From NCBI RefSeq assembly GCF_021390515.1, contig NZ_JAJUXI010000008.1:342597-406596 (forward strand): 64,000 nt of DNA, given 5' to 3'. The notes below the pieces were generated by a model. The model was not told the DNA's origin and made no database searches. It was given only the letters and a program-made list of their open reading frames with translations. The number at the start of each line of letters is the position of its first letter. Position 1 is the first letter of the stretch. Positions 45,201 through 55,000 of this stretch are shown here, one piece after another. This DNA comes from Dyadobacter sp. CY326. GTDB lineage: Bacteria; Bacteroidota; Bacteroidia; Cytophagales; Spirosomataceae. Position numbers and translations under genes: made by a program.

Positions 45201-46083
45201 TGAGAGTGACTTTATCTTGGCCAGCAACAAGCTGCTCAACCAAATTTTGCGGACTAGGTGTGGGCTCATCTGATATATCGGTATAGATGACAATGGACTT
45301 ATTTAAAAACTCAGCTCCGATATTCTCATCAAAAAGAGCTTGCGAAAGCCGGGTCTTTCCTACGCCGGATAATCCTGTAAGCCTTAAATAATTTCCTGAC
45401 TGAGAAAGCAAATTTCTCATTTCGGAGATTCCGCTTTCAATTGTCATTTCGAAACTATTACCATTCCGTTTATCAATAAGTCGGCAATCCTGGTCATGAA
45501 GATAAGTCTCCCCAGTTCCAAGATTTAAGGTCCAATCATTGTAGGACTTCCATCCAAAAATGGGTCTCTTGCTTCGTTGACGAACCCACAGAATAATAGA
45601 AGGATGTCCGGTCACCCAACTGGCTATACTTCTGCCATGATAGTAGTCCACCACTATATTCAGCTCGCCGACGATCTCCTTCATTTCTGACTTTCTTTCA
45701 CGGTATCCTTTGGGTGTAACACTATGACGTGATACAATTATATATGCCCCGCGAGCCTCTGCAAGATCAGTTATACATTTGCGAATCGTTCCCGAAGGCA
45801 TCATTTCTTTGCGAATCAAAGTGGTAGTCATATTTGTGACCTTACTTTGAAATATCACTTGTGAGCGAGGGATGTAAGATCCCGTTGGAAACTGAATGTC
45901 GGAAGTTACCAATACATCAATACCATCGTCAGGTGCATCCTGAGGCCCTCCCCATTGAATTGCGGTTGTTGAAATCCCATTCTTACTACACTCAGCCTCA
46001 CATAATAAGCCAATTAGGCATCTCAAATCTGTATCATCGAGTGCAGCGATGTCTTTATCTGTAATTTCTAGCAATTCACTCAT
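42277..46083 (-). CDS. Mrr-like nuclease - STAND ATPase (Avs-like) protein
   Basis: 1268 residues. N-terminal domain (about 1-170) fits a PD-(D/E)XK restriction-endonuclease fold of Mrr type: DDGIDVLV with Asp53/Asp56 and VIFQSKV with Gln79-x-Lys81. A P-loop NTPase follows: Walker A GLSGVGKT (237-244), Walker B VTLIIDN (292-298) and a SGGNARVAIALAN arm motif (371-383), as in STAND ATPases. The remaining 850 residues are alpha-helical and repeat-like, the expected target-sensing region. This is the design of antiviral STAND (Avs) proteins, in which binding of a phage protein activates the effector nuclease. The gene is A+T-rich compared with the core genes at 55-63 kb, suggesting horizontal acquisition. 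Confidence 0.75.
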   Translation of the reverse strand: MSELLEITDKDIAALDDTDLRCLIGLLCEAECSKNGISTTAIQWGGPQDAPDDGIDVLVTSDIQFPTGSYIPRSQVIFQSKVTNMTTTLIRKEMMPSGTIRKCITDLAEARGAYIIVSRHSVTPKGYRERKSEMKEIVGELNIVVDYYHGRSIASWVTGHPSIILWVRQRSKRPIFGWKSYNDWTLNLGTGETYLHDQDCRLIDKRNGNSFEMTIESGISEMRNLLSQSGNYLRLTGLSGVGKTRLSQALFDENIGAEFLNKSIVIYTDISDEPTPSPQNLVEQLVAGQDKVTLIIDNCTPKLHADLVSKLRAQPHSISLLTIEYDVRDDLPDETGVFHLEPSSDQLIQKLVLRRFPKIGELDAWKIADVSGGNARVAIALANTVKPGESIGHLRNNGLFDRLFNQRNPENESLKSSAEILSLVYSYDIENRELEGSELGILSLISSIPAQALFKHTLDLRDRDLVQSRGKFRAVLPHAIANRLAIRGLALVTNSSINKYLLREGNERLIRSFSRRLSYIPNNERAQDIVKNWLAPKIGWLNEVSNLNEFGMSVFENLAAIVPEHALATIERATLLSDEFASRENRHFSRFIHLLRHIAYEESLFVRSARVMAEFALTERVGENTNPIRRDLSEMFHVIMSGTHASVDVRLQIVKHLWESGLSSKQQLVTELIDAALEAWHFRPNHNPSFGSRSRDYGAWPKNAEGFKDWFSQVVQQCFKMLNDDTPFRATLKNILASKLRGIWTKARLFDLVEAICEQMTSSDFWGQGWFEILSIVRFDLKDEELPIQRRLLSLEESLRPKNLHDQVVAYFLSDARGMDIDYAILEEDEDESGFKKRLLRYEKIGTELIKDTPTFKKLSSLLFVTENYDIFHLGRGIYFGSEDKEKVWNKLLDQYLALPATERQFLILKGWISGAHREGEEYSDRILQQLINMPEAKHLLLPLQSAIPTSQNGIAYLQQALEDLEIDSKEFELLSYSIVNSNISPGQFADLTKKILNRPNGRDAAFELLYYKCHVVKSGSINDITSELLEIGRQLLLSKDLDKELNREDNYKASIVVQICLAGEAAFEAANEFTIKLMRLVRSKYYFSHRVDSILRKLVKVQPICFLNTLLEKGIPNEYVGWIDFHSNVDNYDAYLSTLSNDLLLDWCNENPEERYRLLGGAIISYEGAEEAGLLKWKPIFWKMVEGASNLVELLDEVEQTLRPSAVQGSRANAYQARLTLFSELFDSPNAELSKWARSKFREWTKEVALNRRSEEERNQLQNESFE

Positions 46084-46145
46084 ATTTATAATTCTATGCT
46101 ATGGGCAAGTAATCTTAAAAAACTATCATCTAGAATGTATAGATT

Positions 46146-46847
46146 TTACAAATTGGATAACATCTTATCTCTGTAAATGGATACGTAAGTTATTAACCCA
46201 AGGATGATAAAACATCCTAACACTTGATATCCATAGTTAGCGGGTGTGATAAAAAATGCCCAGTTTAGTAGCGTATAAAATGAAGCTGTACCAAAAAATG
46301 TTAGTGCAACCAAATTCCTATTAGCTAAGGTGACCAGATCCAAATCCTTTATTCTACTCACTCCCGCAATTCGACATGTCGGTTCTAGCACAGCATCTTC
46401 ACCATCGTAAATTACCTTTACTGAAAACGCATCTTTTGCATTTAGTAGAGTCGGATTAATTATTATAGATTGATGTATTATTAAATATTGAATTTTTAGA
46501 TTTTTCGGATTCAATGCTTTTATCTCACAATCAAGTATTTGAAGACTACCATTGAGTTTAATTTCTATTGCTTCATGGAAGTCGTCACTTTTTATAGGCA
46601 AAAGGCCGTAATTCTTGATTTTAATGGATACTACCCGAAGCGCTTTGACAGCCACGCCTTTGTACGAAATGGATAGTTGGTCCGTAAACCCCAAATCCTC
46701 CGCAAACACAGATTCCGAAAATTGGATAAGATAACCTAACTTCTTTTTACGAAGCTGAACCAAGGCCAGCATTAGCCCGGCGACAGCTAGGAACACAGAA
46801 ATGCCCTGCCACCATGGTTGGCCTAGAAAATTGCTGATTTGATTCAT
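46146..46847 (-). CDS. membrane protein preceding the STAND gene
   Basis: 233 residues from ATG 46847 (frame open to 46886). One helix near the start (GISVFLAVAGLMLALVQL), a soluble beta-rich part (KALRVVSIKIKNYGLLPI) and two C-terminal helices (NLVALTFFGTASFYTLLNWA; YGYQVLGCFIILGLITYVSI). No known family. Same strand as the STAND gene, ending 62 nt before it, so co-transcription is likely. The combination could be a membrane-associated accessory to the nuclease. Function inferred only from position. Confidence 0.45.
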   Translation of the reverse strand: MNQISNFLGQPWWQGISVFLAVAGLMLALVQLRKKKLGYLIQFSESVFAEDLGFTDQLSISYKGVAVKALRVVSIKIKNYGLLPIKSDDFHEAIEIKLNGSLQILDCEIKALNPKNLKIQYLIIHQSIIINPTLLNAKDAFSVKVIYDGEDAVLEPTCRIAGVSRIKDLDLVTLANRNLVALTFFGTASFYTLLNWAFFITPANYGYQVLGCFIILGLITYVSIYRDKMLSNL

Positions 46848-47079
46848 GCAGTGACGTATAGTTGGAGGTTTACATTTCGTAAGCAATATATTAATAGAAT
46901 ATTACTTCTGCTAGCTGTGTTGGCAAGGTCTAAAAACTCAGGGAGCTTCATGGTTATAAAAATCTTCCTCCTTTCCAACACTCCGGCAGTTCGTACATTA
47001 TACCGTCACCAACGCCACCGGTTTCAGTCCCGAATTGGTCCCTTTGCTTTTTTAAATTTGAAAGACTTGCGGTGATCAA

Positions 47080-47122
47080 CGAAAACAAAAAAGGTCTGTA
47101 AATCAATGATTTACAGACCTTT
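47080..47122 (-). terminator. terminator of the tmRNA gene
   Basis: A perfect 16-bp inverted repeat AAAGGTCTGTAAATCA / TGATTTACAGACCTTT (47090-47105 with 47107-47122) is followed on the minus strand by a T-rich run. It starts 4 nt after the mature 3' end. Confidence 0.85.
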
Positions 47123-47125
47123 AAG

Positions 47126-47494
47126 TGGAGATGCGGGGATTCGAACCCCGGTCCAGAACAGGGAAACCCTGCGCCTTCTACATGCTTATCCTTGTTTAGA
47201 TTTTCGTGCCTGACAAGGTACACGGCGGACCCGCGTCATAGCCTTAGATACTGGTGTCTCGTTGAATTTCCGTACCACTATTTCAACCAGCGCTGATTTG
47301 CGACACCCCGGAGCCCAACCATCAGCACGTAGGTTGGAGGGATGATGGCATTTGTTTAATCCTCCGGATTAAGCAGCCATGGCGTAAGTAGATTCGCCTG
47401 GTATTGTTTGAGACCATTATTTACGGGAGGTAATCTCAACTCCCGACATGCTTACACACAGAACCTCAGCCCGCTGTCAATTCCAGTCACCCCC
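47126..47494 (-). ncRNA. ssrA: transfer-messenger RNA (tmRNA)
   Basis: The 3' end contains the T-arm and acceptor GGGGTTCGAATCCCCGCATCTCCA-like sequence (47126-47149 region) and the 5' end GGGGGTGACTGG at 47494, which pairs with CATCTCC through seven bp including two G-U. The tag frame GGC GAA TCT ACT TAC GCC ATG GCT GCT TAA at 47369-47398 encodes GESTYAMAA, of the form found in Bacteroidota. About 369 nt. It rescues stalled ribosomes with SmpB. Its 3' end faces the accessory block, as for integration hotspots. Confidence 0.95.
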
Positions 47495-47730
47495 ATTATT
47501 AAGTTGGCATTGGATTCTAACATTCGGCAGCAAAATGCTACCAGGTGAAAGTTTCATTACAGATCAAATTACAGCATTTCAATCCAAAAAGTTCGCATCA
47601 AAACACACTTTTTTTGAACCAAACAACAATCCCGCTCAATAACTAACTAAAAATAAACCAATTAATCACATTCATTCACACATCAGCGCCCGCTCATTAA
47701 TCATTCAATCATTCAGTCATTCAAAATTAA
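47495..47730. other. intergenic region with short tandem octamers
   Basis: AT-rich upstream region of ssrA. Just before the receptor stop, AATCATTC repeats three times with one change (47699-47722). Probably a simple-sequence repeat with no known role. Confidence 0.35.
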
Positions 47731-50043
47731 TCAAAACTCCCACCGATAACTCAACACCGGGATCAACCCCAACTGATTTTGCATTACTACTTTATCCTGG
47801 CGGACGTCGAAATAGCGATATGCTTCATTCTTGGTCCCAGAAACATTCTGTAAATCTAATGCGAGTGTGCGACTGTAACGACTCTTGCTTTTTTTCCAGT
47901 AAATCCTGATGTCGGGGCGGAAGTAATCTTTCATTTTGACTGAATAAGAACCCTGATTTTCATAAATCGTATATTTAAGAATGCGTGAGTATGCCTCGTC
48001 AATAGGCATATCGCGGAAGCCGCCGATCCAAAGTATTTTTGCATTAATGCCCCAAAGACTCTCTTTGGCCGATTTCAGTTCCTTCCCCGCAGTAAGACTA
48101 AATGTATGCCGCCCGTTGAAACGGCTTGCCCTCCGGATCCCGTCCAAATCCACATAACTGGCATCGTAAAGCGAACCTGACGCAAGCATGTAGAAATCGT
48201 TTGTCAAAAACTTCTGGAAACTGGCTTCCAAACCGTAAGTCCGCGCGGAGCCTGTGTTATCGAAGCGCACATAAGGCTTTTCCTCGATGAGATTCACAGC
48301 CGAATATTGGATTCTTAGGTCAGTTCCTATCGGCACATCGAATTGGTTTTGGAGATAGGCTTCAATTTTCAGACTGTTGCTGTTGTTGAAAGTCCGCTGG
48401 TAACCCAGCACAATATGATGCGATCGCGTTGGAGTTAGATGCATGTTCCGCTGGATATTCGTGTTCCCGTAAATGGATGTGTAAACATTAGGCGATTGCA
48501 TCTGACTATGAAGACCATAAGAAAGGGTTAATTGCTGACTATCTGTCACTTGCCATTTCACAGCGGCTCTTGGTTCCAATAAAAAACTGGTTTTCGCATC
48601 GGTTTCATGCAGTTTGCTAATCATTACGTGTAAGCCAATTTCGGTTGTTACTGACTGTGCAAGCTGATAAGACCAGTTTGCAAAAGGCTCTATAATCCAC
48701 AATTTGACGTCGCCGATCCAAAGCGAAGGCGGAACGTCAAATTCCTGACCGGTCAAAAAGATCCCTGCTTTCAATCTATGCCTCGCATTGAAACGGTAAC
48801 TAAATGTGCTGTTAAAGGATGCTTTTGAATTAGATAATGCATCGTTTCCAATCTGGTCACGACGGGCCAGCGTTTTTGGATCAACAACAAAAGCCTCCCG
48901 TGTCGTGTTCAAGCCAGAGGCTACAAAGACCGTCCGAAGTGATGCTTTGCTGCCCAGCGGCTGGTCGTAAGTGACGCCGGCCGCGCCAATTTTATTTTTA
49001 TAGATAATATTTTGCCCGTCTTTGTAAAACGCCCAGGCTGCCGTGTCTTTCTCCGGCTCAAATGCGTTACTGCTCACACCACCCATTCCAAAAATCGTGA
49101 ACTTCCCTCCTTTTGCTGTTGGGAAATTGAGGTTAAATGACAAATCCTGAAAACGGATGTCCTCTCCTCCAAACTTCACGCCAACCGCACCAAGCAGTCC
49201 GGTAAATGAATAGCGGTAATTAATCAAATAAGACGCTTTTGAATTTTTGGAAAGCGGCCCTTCGGCGGCGAAATCGAGCCCTAGCAAGCTGGCTTGGGCT
49301 GTGAACTCGGTTTTTTCGTTGTTGCCATTTCGTAATTGCATGTCCAGAATGCCTCCTGTAACATTGCCATATTGTGCAGGAAATGGGCCTAAGAGGAAAT
49401 AGGAAGTGCCGAGAAGTTGCGTGCTCAGAATGTTGACGCCTCCACCCGTCGAGGTTGGCCGGTCACTAAATGTGCCTGCATTGGACAAGTGATTTGGATT
49501 GACAATTTCCACGCCTTCCAGCCGCCATTGCATGCTGTTGGGTGAATTGCCCCGAATGACCAATCCGTTTGCCTGGTCATTGGCGGCAGCAACTCCGGGA
49601 AAAGAAGTCGCTACGCGTGCGGGATCCATGTAAGTGGCTGCATATCTTAGCGTTTGCTCAATGGTTATTGCCTGAATGCTGTTGACCGAAATTGGTCTCG
49701 AAGCGGCTACGGTGGCTTCATTCAATTGCTTTCCTGCCATATGCAACCGGATCTGCTGTACATTTTCTTTGCCTGATTCCAAAAGTATTTCAGGGATTGT
49801 TAAAGATTCATATCCTAAAAACGAAACCGAAAGAACATATCTCCCCACCGGCAGCGCATTGAACCGAAATTCACCGGACGCGTCGGTGTTGATTCCCTGG
49901 CCGGTTCCCGAAACTGTCAATGAAGCATTGGCAAGCGGTAAGCCTGTATCGGCGTCCTTCACATTTCCGCGAATGGTCGAAGTGTATGTCTGTGCAAACG
50001 AGGATATTGAGCAAAACAAGAAAACAAGTAAAATACGATGCAT
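47731..50043 (-). CDS. TonB-dependent receptor with carboxypeptidase-regulatory domain
   Basis: 770 residues from ATG 50043 (frame open to 50073; the shorter form begins with the signal peptide MHRILLVFLFCSISSFAQT). CarboxypepD_reg-like domain near 25-105 (IRGNVKDADTGLPLANASLT), then a plug domain (about 110-230; GLVIRGNSPNSMQWRLEGVE) and a 22-strand barrel ending VLSYRWEF with a terminal Phe. No SusD partner, so probably an iron/siderophore- or peptide-type importer. Independent transcription unit. Confidence 0.88.
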   Translation of the reverse strand: MHRILLVFLFCSISSFAQTYTSTIRGNVKDADTGLPLANASLTVSGTGQGINTDASGEFRFNALPVGRYVLSVSFLGYESLTIPEILLESGKENVQQIRLHMAGKQLNEATVAASRPISVNSIQAITIEQTLRYAATYMDPARVATSFPGVAAANDQANGLVIRGNSPNSMQWRLEGVEIVNPNHLSNAGTFSDRPTSTGGGVNILSTQLLGTSYFLLGPFPAQYGNVTGGILDMQLRNGNNEKTEFTAQASLLGLDFAAEGPLSKNSKASYLINYRYSFTGLLGAVGVKFGGEDIRFQDLSFNLNFPTAKGGKFTIFGMGGVSSNAFEPEKDTAAWAFYKDGQNIIYKNKIGAAGVTYDQPLGSKASLRTVFVASGLNTTREAFVVDPKTLARRDQIGNDALSNSKASFNSTFSYRFNARHRLKAGIFLTGQEFDVPPSLWIGDVKLWIIEPFANWSYQLAQSVTTEIGLHVMISKLHETDAKTSFLLEPRAAVKWQVTDSQQLTLSYGLHSQMQSPNVYTSIYGNTNIQRNMHLTPTRSHHIVLGYQRTFNNSNSLKIEAYLQNQFDVPIGTDLRIQYSAVNLIEEKPYVRFDNTGSARTYGLEASFQKFLTNDFYMLASGSLYDASYVDLDGIRRASRFNGRHTFSLTAGKELKSAKESLWGINAKILWIGGFRDMPIDEAYSRILKYTIYENQGSYSVKMKDYFRPDIRIYWKKSKSRYSRTLALDLQNVSGTKNEAYRYFDVRQDKVVMQNQLGLIPVLSYRWEF

Positions 50044-50126
50044 ACCAAAAAGTTGCCGGGTGAAAACTGTCACCGCAAAAGTAGGCTGTAACCGCTTACT
50101 TACCTGTTGATCGCGGGTTTAGTTGC

Positions 50127-50161
50127 ACAAAAAAACCAGAGCGACCATTTGGCCGCTCTGG
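50127..50161 (-). terminator. terminator of the SusCD operon
   Basis: CCAGAGCG/CGCTCTGG (50136-50143 with 50154-50161) forms an 8-bp stem that on the minus strand is followed by a run of seven T. Confidence 0.75.
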
Positions 50162-50206
50162 TAATGTTTGATATGCAGAAAATTATCTTGACGTAATCAA
50201 AACCAA

Positions 50207-51970
50207 TTAATAACCCGGATTTTGCGTCAATGTTGGCTTTCCATCCAATTGGCTGTTCAGGATCTCGTCCTGTGGCAGCGGATAGTAATTGTTTTTTTCT
50301 GTAAAGGTTTTCCCAGCCATGTAACCCCTTTTGCTGAACGTGCGGCCAGATGGTTCTTTGCCTGGAAGCGCTTCCTCAGCAGCATATTTGTTAAGCACTT
50401 TGGCAGCGATGCCCCAGCGAACCAGATCAAAGAAGCGGTGACCTTCCATAGCAAATTCAAGTCGCTGCTCCATGCGGACAGCATTTCTTGCATAATCAGC
50501 GCCCTTGCCCGCAAATGTTCCTGCCGGATATGGCTCTACTTTGTAAGTTACCGTAGGATCCTGCACAGTACCTGTTTTCGCGCGCAGACGAATTTGATTC
50601 ACATAACCCTCTGCCGCCGCCAGGTTTCCAAGTTCCACTTCACATTCCGCCAGCCACAACAACACGTGCGAAAGTTTGATCATACGGAAGTTGTTATTGA
50701 CATTACGCTTGCTTGTCGAGTGCGTTGTGCTGTTTTCTTCTGCCAAATAGTACATCCATTTCTTCCCGGTAAACGGACCTGCATAAACCTGGTCACGAAT
50801 CCAAGCTGAACCTGGCATTGGGCCCCAGTCCAGGAAGTTAACGCCCCGGCGACCAACAGTCCAGTCAAGACGCGGATCAACAGGAATTGTTTTGTCCAAA
50901 GTAAATGCAGCAGAAGATACGATTCCCTGGTCATTAGGGAGATCCACTTTGTTATAAGTGTCCAAAGTTCCGTCAGCAGCAGCACCGATCATTGGCAGAC
51001 CGTTTTCTGTTTTAAATGCATTCACAAGGTTGTGCGAAGCCTGGTAAAAACCGCAACAGCCACGTCCGGGAGCACCGGCGGAATATGGCCAGTTCAGGTT
51101 ATCACCCGCATTACCATTGTTTCCGTTTGTTCCGTCATTTACAGAAAATTGCACTTCAAAAATCGACTCAGTGTTGTTGTTTCCGGTCGTTCTGTAATTG
51201 TCGTGATAGTTGGCAACAAGCTTTTTACCCGAGTTTTTAACAACGTCGTCCAAGAGCAATTTTGCATCAGCCCATTTCTTTTGAAACAAAAATGATTTTG
51301 CAAGAAAGGATTTCGCTGCCCATTGCGTTGCTCTTCCTTTTTGCGCCTGTGTCACAGGCAGTTTATCTGCTGCAAATTTAAAGTCCGCTTCAATTTTAGG
51401 CCAAATATCCTCTGTGTTAGGGACTTTAGTAGAGTTTGGATCAGCAGACTTGTACACGGTCTCGTCAATGTAAGGAATTTTGTTCCACATTTTCTTGGCC
51501 TCAAAATGGAAAAAACCTCTTAAAAAACGTGCTTCTGCAATCACCTGCTCCTTTTCCGCATCCGTCATGTCCTTAACAAGCTCACCATTCACAATCTGGA
51601 TCACTTCGTTACATCTAGCGACGCCGTCATATTGATGCCACCATTTCCCGAGGAAGTAAGTGTTATCTGAAAGCCAGTTGTATTGCTCAATAAACGACTG
51701 TTCTGGCTGGTCACCTGCATCGGTTCCTTTCACTGCGTCATCGCTTGCAATTCCACCGAAAACATAATTGGAAACAGTCGATTGCCGACCTGTATTTCCC
51801 GAACCAACCCCATCGACAAGTGAGTAAGCGCCTATTAACAAGGCATTTACGCCATTCTTATTGCTAAGTTGTTCCAAAGAAGCGCGCCCTTGTGGTTTCA
51901 GATCGAAAAAGCTGTCTGAGCAGGAAAAGCTCAGTCCAATTAAAACGATTAATATGGTTATTTTTTTCAT
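50207..51970 (-). CDS. SusD/RagB family nutrient-binding lipoprotein
   Basis: 587 residues from ATG 51970, which gives a lipoprotein signal with Cys17 (ILIVLIGLSFSC). Features SDSFFDLKPQG, TPR-like helices, and the terminal YPLPQDEILNSQ ... TLTQNPGY hallmark of SusD. It forms a lid on the SusC channel, binding oligosaccharides at the cell surface. Starts 34 nt after the SusC stop. No glycoside hydrolase or sigma/anti-sigma pair is adjacent, so the substrate is not predictable. Confidence 0.92.
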   Translation of the reverse strand: MKKITILIVLIGLSFSCSDSFFDLKPQGRASLEQLSNKNGVNALLIGAYSLVDGVGSGNTGRQSTVSNYVFGGIASDDAVKGTDAGDQPEQSFIEQYNWLSDNTYFLGKWWHQYDGVARCNEVIQIVNGELVKDMTDAEKEQVIAEARFLRGFFHFEAKKMWNKIPYIDETVYKSADPNSTKVPNTEDIWPKIEADFKFAADKLPVTQAQKGRATQWAAKSFLAKSFLFQKKWADAKLLLDDVVKNSGKKLVANYHDNYRTTGNNNTESIFEVQFSVNDGTNGNNGNAGDNLNWPYSAGAPGRGCCGFYQASHNLVNAFKTENGLPMIGAAADGTLDTYNKVDLPNDQGIVSSAAFTLDKTIPVDPRLDWTVGRRGVNFLDWGPMPGSAWIRDQVYAGPFTGKKWMYYLAEENSTTHSTSKRNVNNNFRMIKLSHVLLWLAECEVELGNLAAAEGYVNQIRLRAKTGTVQDPTVTYKVEPYPAGTFAGKGADYARNAVRMEQRLEFAMEGHRFFDLVRWGIAAKVLNKYAAEEALPGKEPSGRTFSKRGYMAGKTFTEKNNYYPLPQDEILNSQLDGKPTLTQNPGY

Positions 51971-52004
51971 TGTAATGATATGATATTTCGTGAATGTCAG
52001 AGGA

Positions 52005-55000
52005 TTAGAAACCAAAACGCAAGCCTACCAGATATGATTTTGAAACCGGATAAGCACCTTCGTCCACGCCCATGTGCTTGTCTTCGTTGTTGTTACCAGA
52101 TCTTCTCAGGTTGATGTCGGGATCAAGTCCTGTGTATTTGGTGAATGTGAACATGTTCTGTCCTTGCAGATAGACCTGTGCTGAGGCAATTTTCACCCTT
52201 TTAAGCAATTTAACCGGCAAAGTGTAAGTCAGCTGAACGTTTTTCACACGGAAATAAGAACCGTCTTCGAGGAAGTAAGAAGAAACCTGCTGGCTTGTTG
52301 CATCGCCAGAGTTAAGGCGCGGCAATTTGGCATCGTCACCCGATTTTTTCCAGGAATTGTAAAGCATATCCTTCGATCTGTTGCCCTGGAATACATTGAA
52401 ATCGGTCCAATATCTAACATAATTGAAGATCTCATTGCCCTGAACGCCCTGGCCGAACACCGTCAAATCAAATGCTTTGTAACCCACATTCAGGTTAACA
52501 CCATAGTTGAAGTCCGGGTGAGGGCTTCCGATGATCGTGCGGTCAGCAGCCGTAATGATGCCGTCGCCGTTCACATCCCTGAACTTGAATGTTCCTTCAC
52601 GTGTATACGAACCAAATTTCGGAGCCGCATCAGCTTCGGCCTGATCCTTAATCACGCCATCAACAAAATAGCCGTAATAACTCGCAATCGGATAACCCGC
52701 TTTTGATGCCGACATAGCCGGAAGGCGCGTTGTGAAACCAAATATTGTTGCATTAGGATCATTGTTCAGCTTAATGACTTCATTTTTGTAGTGACCAAAA
52801 TTTACGCCTGCTGCATAATAGAAGTCGCCCTTTTTGTCACGGAAGTTTAAACCAATGTCAAATCCTTTGTTGCTAACCTCTCCGATGTTCGTGTAAGGAA
52901 TGGTTCCTGTTCCTGCTGTTCTTGGAATGGCGATTTGCGTTAACATATCCGTGGTCTTGCGGTTGTAAACGTCAAGCACGAATTCCAGTTTGCCATTCAG
53001 CAACACCGCGTCCAGACCAATGTTCGTGGAAGTGTTTGTTTCCCATTTACCATTATTGTTACCAAATTGTACGAGGTCAAATCCACCGACAATGGAAGTT
53101 CCCGTTCCGTTGATGTCGTAAGCATTGTTTTGTGGATCGGGCGCGTACAGCGTGTAAGCATTGTACACGTTCGGGATGAGCTGGTTACCTGTTTTACCCC
53201 AACCAAAACGAAGTTTCAAGTCGTCCAAAACCTTTTTCGCTGGCTTCATAAATTCAAGTTCCGTCATCCGCAAACCCACTGAGAATGCAGGGAATACACC
53301 ATAACGATTGGCCTCCGAGAAGCGGGAAGATCCGTCACGGCGCAATGTGAAGTCAGCCAGCAAAAGCTCTTTAAATCCGTAGTTGATTTTACCAAATTGT
53401 GAGAATAGCGCAGTTCTTTCCGCACCCGCTCCTGCATTGGCCAAACCTGCCGCCGAACCTGCATCCAGATAGCGATAATCTAGGTCATCGAATGCAAAAC
53501 CGCTTCTACTTGCTTGAAAACCAGCAGAATAAGTTTTAACAGCTTCCGTTCCTACGAGCACATTGAAGTTGTGCACCCCGAAAGATTTGGCATAATTCAA
53601 TGTGTTGAACCATGTGATCGAACGGTCAAGGTTGTTAATCACGTTCATGCTGTTCGCATTGCGGGATTCCGCTGCTTCAATGTCGCGATGGAAATATTCA
53701 GAGCGATTTGACTGATTGTATTCAAGACCAAAGCTCGTGCGCGCAACCAATCCTGGTAAAATGTCCACTTGTGCAAACATGTTTCCAAACACGTGCGTGC
53801 CGCGTGTAATGTTGTCTTTTTCACGATAAAGACGTGCGAGCGGATTTGGGGCATTACCCAGGTTACTTCCGCGGCTTCCCGCGAAACCGTTGTAAGCAGA
53901 CAAGTTTGTTCCGCCCAATTCGGCAGGGCCACCTGTGATGTCAAACACCGGAATGATCGGGTGAACGCGGATTGCAAACATGATCGGGTTACCTTCATCA
54001 TTGTTTGTAATGCCTTGTCTTTCGTCATAAGAGAATGTAAGGTTCTCTCCTACAGTGATTTTGCCTTTTGTGAATTCTGTGTTGGCGCGCACCGAATATC
54101 TTTTGTATTTGGTGTATCTCAAAATCCCGTCCTGCTTGAAATGGTTTGCAGAAATCGCATATTTCGCCGATTTCGAACCACCGCTTGCTCCTATCTGATA
54201 GTTTGAAATCGGTGCCGGGTCAAAGATTACGTCTTGCCAGTCGGTTCCTTCTTTGTTGGCTTTTGTAATGTTGAAAGCCGTTTTACCAAGGGCCGGATCG
54301 GCAATGTCGTTCGTATAAGTGTAGTTGGAAGGCAATTCACCGTAAACATTTGGATAAATGTAGTCCGCAATGGTCTGGTTTCCCTTGTCGTCAAATCTGT
54401 ATTGAACGGAAGGAGAAGTGACAGAAGGGTTTTTGCCGGCTCCCAAATCGGACTGATACAAATATTCACCCAACTCTTTCGTATTCAACAAATCCAACAT
54501 TTTGCCCGGTCTCTGCGTGCCCGTGTAGAAGTCGAATGTAATGCTCGGATCGCCTTGCTTTCCTTTTTTCGTGGTAATGATGACAACGCCGTTTGCCGCA
54601 CGTGCACCATAAATGGAAGCAGCAGACGCATCTTTCAACACCTGCATGGATTCAATGTCGTTGGGATTCAGCTGATTCAATGTTCCTTGCGTCGGCACAC
54701 CATCAATTACATACAGCGGACTGTTGTTATTGATCGAACCAAATCCGCGGATACGAACCATTGTTCCACCACCCGGCGAGTTGTCATTTCCGACAGTAAC
54801 ACCAGCCGCGCGCCCTTGCAGCATTTGGGTCACACTGGCGGAAGGCACAGCGGTCAGTTCTTTTGTGTTAATAACTGTTACGGCACCAGTAATGTCCTTT
54901 TTACGCTGTGCAGCATAACCGGTCACAACCACTTCACTAAGCGACTTCACGTCAGCGCTCATGGCAATGTCAATCGTGCTGCGACTTCCAATCTCAACTT

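Noticed and set aside
47699..47722. AATCATTC tandem units as a possible CRISPR or attachment site
   Set aside because: Three near-identical 8-mers without spacers; simple-sequence repeat.
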